Origin: Apteryx mantelli
Lineage: Eukaryota; Chordata; Aves; Apterygiformes; Apterygidae
Direction: 5' to 3'
Assembly: GCF_036417845.1 (NCBI RefSeq)
Contig: NC_089981.1
Span: 20,170,001-20,234,000 of the forward strand
Length of the DNA stretch: 64,000 nucleotides
The notes under the pieces: model-generated
What the model was told of the DNA's origin: nothing
Seen by the model: the letters and a program-made list of their open reading frames with translations, nothing else
Databases searched by the model: none
Made by a program: the position numbers and the translations under genes
Shown: positions 61,154 through 64,000 of the stretch, piece after piece
Position numbering within the stretch: position 1 is the first letter of the stretch
Layout of the letters: each line of letters starts with the position of its first letter

Positions 61154-62057
61154 GGTGGCAACCAGACTTCAAAGAGAAGGCAAGCGTTTCGAGGCTAGGG
61201 CAACAAGGAGGTGACAAGCGAAACTCGCAGCACTGTGAGATGAGGAGCTGGGTGCACCTTCCCATCCAGCAAGCACCTTGGGAACGAGCAAGATATCAGT
61301 AGCCTTCTTGCAAAAAGCCACCCCAGAAGTCTCGAGGAAGCCACTTCTCCTTTTTAATCTGCCCTTTGATATCCAGCAGCCCCCTCCGGTTGCTGCACAG
61401 GAGGAGGAGGGGGTTGTCTTGTAAGCAATCTGCCCGGCTTCCTTGCAAAGCTCTGCTGCCTCCTCCTCCTCCTCCCCCTCGCTGAAGGCAGTCGCAGAAA
61501 CACTCTCCCTGATTTCACCAGGAGCTGAGACTGGCTGGCTGGCGGTGGCTGTTTAATTTTATTTATTTCTCTCTTGACTGTTAAAGCCGAGTAACAGCTG
61601 GTGCAAGGTTGAGCTGTAAATCCTTTCTTTGCAAGGGGGGCTGCAGGGGAAGGTCCAGTGGATCGTGTGTTTTCGTCCTCTCCCTACTTGTTCCTTTCTC
61701 CTGACCCTCCAGGCCTTTCAGTGGGTTGAGTTTTCGCTTGGTTGTTGGGAATCAACATGAATTTCATCAAATCTTGTCTGCAGCAACCATTTCTAAGAAG
61801 CACAAGGCAGGTTAAGCAAGGGATCCGGAGGAGAGTTTTCAGGGAGCACTTTTACAACCCCAGAAGACAACCGATGGTGAAAACTAGGCCCGTCTCGTCC
61901 ATGGCCTGAGGGGTGTGGAGGGAGATCTCAGTCCGTTCCAGGGTGCTCCATTTTTTCCTCCCCTCCCCAGAATAAAATGGTTCCTCATTAATCCATCGGT
62001 TTTAAAAACATCTACATAAAATCATTAGAACCTGGCATCTGGAATGCTGCACCTCAC
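61154..62057 (-). other. ZDHHC5: Candidate long 5'UTR exon of ZDHHC5
   Basis: A very strong minus-strand acceptor (T-rich tract then TTCTTCTAG) ends at 62058. A usable donor (CCACC|GTAAGC) lies at 61154/61153. The segment is less GC-rich than the neighbouring intron and has a GGA/TCC-rich tract. ZDHHC5 in mammals has non-coding 5' exons, so this is a plausible one; the evidence is splice-site strength only. Confidence 0.35.
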
Positions 62058-64000
62058 CTAGAAGAAAAAAAAACACAAAAATAATTCAAATTAACAAGGC
62101 AAGAGAAGAGAAACAGCCATGTTACTTACTAGAACAACACAGAGCTCCCCAGGATGCTGAGCATGCATTTATTTAAAGAGGGGAAACACAGCCCAGCAGA
62201 TTTCAAACCACGGCCACAAGTCGAACGATGCCCGATTTCCGAGCCCAGCTCTGACACAGGTCGACGCCGCGGCCCCGGGCATCTCACCTACCATCAGCGT
62301 CCCTTTTCGCATCGGCAAAACCGGGGTAATGACCGCCCCGTGGAGGCTGTCCTTAGCCACGGGATCCTCCGCTGCAGCCTGCCATGTCACCTCCCCTCCC
62401 CGAGGCCCTTTCTGCTCGCGCACCACGGAAGGTGCTGAGCGCTCTTGGCAAGCGCTATCCCCCTCTGCTCAACGCAGGGAGAACCGAGACAAAAAACCCG
62501 CCCAAGAGCGCGGAAGAAACCTATGCCGAGCCCGGAGTAAGACGAGGGACGCCGAGGCTTCTCATCCAACGCTCTCGTGCCTTTCTGAAGTTATAACTCA
62601 AGTGCCGATGCCACGAAATGCCTGGTCCCTTGAGGCGAAGGGGCTAGTCGGAGGTTTAGAGACTTAATGCAAGGGTGGAGGCTGAAGGAGGAAAAGACAG
62701 ACGGGAATCTCATCCCCTTCCCCCTCGAGGGTATGAGGGAAGCGAGGTCCGTGGAGAACATCAGCCTCTTGACTGGAGAAGGCACGTGTAGCTCCGGACA
62801 AAGGAGAGCTCAGGTGGCACTGAACAGCCCCGGTTTATGACGCCTTTGAGAACATGTCACCCTTGATTGATCACCAGGGTGTAGGAGGGCAGGTCGGATT
62901 ATTTCCACGTAGAAAACAGGGGGGGGGAAAAACAAACCTTTCTGAAAATGCAGGCAGGAGGCAACGACCTGCCCCAAACTCCAAGCGCCCGCGAACCCAC
63001 CACAGCTCAGGACCAAGCCGGACACCGATTATATTTCACCGATTACTGTCGTTAGAGCAACTTCGCCTCCGTCCAGCTTCACGTGTCATGCGTCCTCCAC
63101 TTCGCTGCCTCCTGGTTTTACCACGAAGCCTCTGTTACATTATAGATCCAAACACCGAGCCCACAACAGCTTGTTCGCTTTTGTGCTCCAGTTCTGCCCT
63201 CTTTTGCTCCCCCCAGCTTTTCCTTAGGGGTGGACAGGGAAATTTCAGTGCTGACTAAAACATTCGTGCAGGCTGGGAGAACTGCAGCGCGGAATTAAAG
63301 GCGCATTTAATGACTAGAATATATTACAATTAAATCAGTTCAGTCACAAAACAAGGCGTCAGTCACTCGGGCTGACTAATCGCGAAACCTCTCCCACTGC
63401 GGAGGAGCTCTGCCTTTGCAGAAACTAAGCTGCGCTTTTAAAACTAAGTTTTGGGCCCTTGCGACCGAAAGGCAACCTGGCATAAGGCAACAGCGCTGTA
63501 CTGATATGCCTGAATTTGCAGGCGGTTTCGCCTGGTGGCAGCCCTCGACTGTGGCAAGTTTAAGGGTAAAACCAGGAAAACCACAGCTCCCCGGAAAGCA
63601 GCTGCCCTGCAGCTTCTCTCTAGTGTCTCCCAAATAAAACTCTGGGCTGCAACGACCCACGACGCGAACGACAGGACCTCAACGTTGGGGGAAAGAGCCC
63701 GACGTGTCCCAAAGATAACCGCTCATGTGCTATCGGAAAGTAATTTTAATCGGAAGTAACTGCTGCGCTATTACAGACGGAGCGTAATTCTAGCAGTAGG
63801 TTACGCTGAAGTTTAAAGATGACATCACTGCTAATTACTTTAGCAGAAGCAAGCTGCTAACGCGCTCATCTGCTGCAGCAGAACATCCCAGCCCTTTGAA
63901 AAGCTCCTCCATAAAAACAAAGCCACACCTCGAATTCAAACATACTAGCAAACGCCAGAAGTTTTTCCTTTAATATTCCCCCACCGGAGATCTTTCCCGT
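62058..64000 (-). other. ZDHHC5: Upstream ZDHHC5 intron or 5' flank
   Basis: No CpG-island promoter appears before the window end, so the ZDHHC5 transcription start probably lies beyond it. The last 300 bases are A/T-rich. No gene was recognised; in human the next gene beyond ZDHHC5 is CLP1. Confidence 0.5.

Overview
This is a vertebrate nuclear window, most likely from a bird. The evidence is split genes with GT-AG introns, very GC-rich exons with G or C at nearly every third codon position, compact introns, many 8-18 base G/C homopolymers, and a 5'-truncated CR1 LINE of sauropsid type. Bird rather than other sauropsid is an inference from compactness and GC content. No viral element or endogenous retrovirus was recognised.

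Seven protein-coding genes were reconstructed exon by exon from splice sites, reading phase and remembered human proteins. In window order they are LPXN (+, leupaxin), CTNND1 (-, p120-catenin), BTBD18 (+), SELENOH (-, selenoprotein H), TMX2 (-), MED19 (+) and ZDHHC5 (-, 5' end not resolved). Order and relative orientation match human 11q12.1, seen here in reverse, except that the olfactory-receptor cluster lying between CTNND1 and LPXN in human is absent.

Layout: 1-3.4 kb is LPXN, with a large minisatellite in one intron. 4.4-35.5 kb is CTNND1: a 1.9 kb 3'UTR, 19 coding exons over 6.3-20.3 kb, then a 15 kb 5' intron up to a CpG-rich non-coding first exon. 35.6-40.4 kb is intergenic, with a second minisatellite, one candidate orphan exon and a possible old DNA-transposon relic. 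40.4-42.7 kb is BTBD18, much shorter than in mammals. 42.8-44.4 kb is SELENOH, with an in-frame selenocysteine TGA and a foldable SECIS element. 44.5-46.8 kb is TMX2, sharing a 332 bp CCAAT-rich divergent promoter with MED19 (47.2-49.0 kb). 49.1 kb to the window end is ZDHHC5, with a one-base frame break in a G10 run and a probable long 5'UTR exon near 61-62 kb.

The genes do not form one pathway. LPXN and CTNND1 act at adhesion sites, ZDHHC5 and TMX2 are membrane proteins, SELENOH is a nuclear redox protein, MED19 is a Mediator subunit and BTBD18 is a nuclear BTB protein. No clearly new system was found. The points most worth a second look are the SECIS and possible 3'UTR intron of SELENOH, the array of nine CCAAT boxes around MED19 exon 1, loss of the p120 isoform-2 start methionine, the contracted BTBD18, and an unexplained phase-0 exon-like segment at 36.5 kb.
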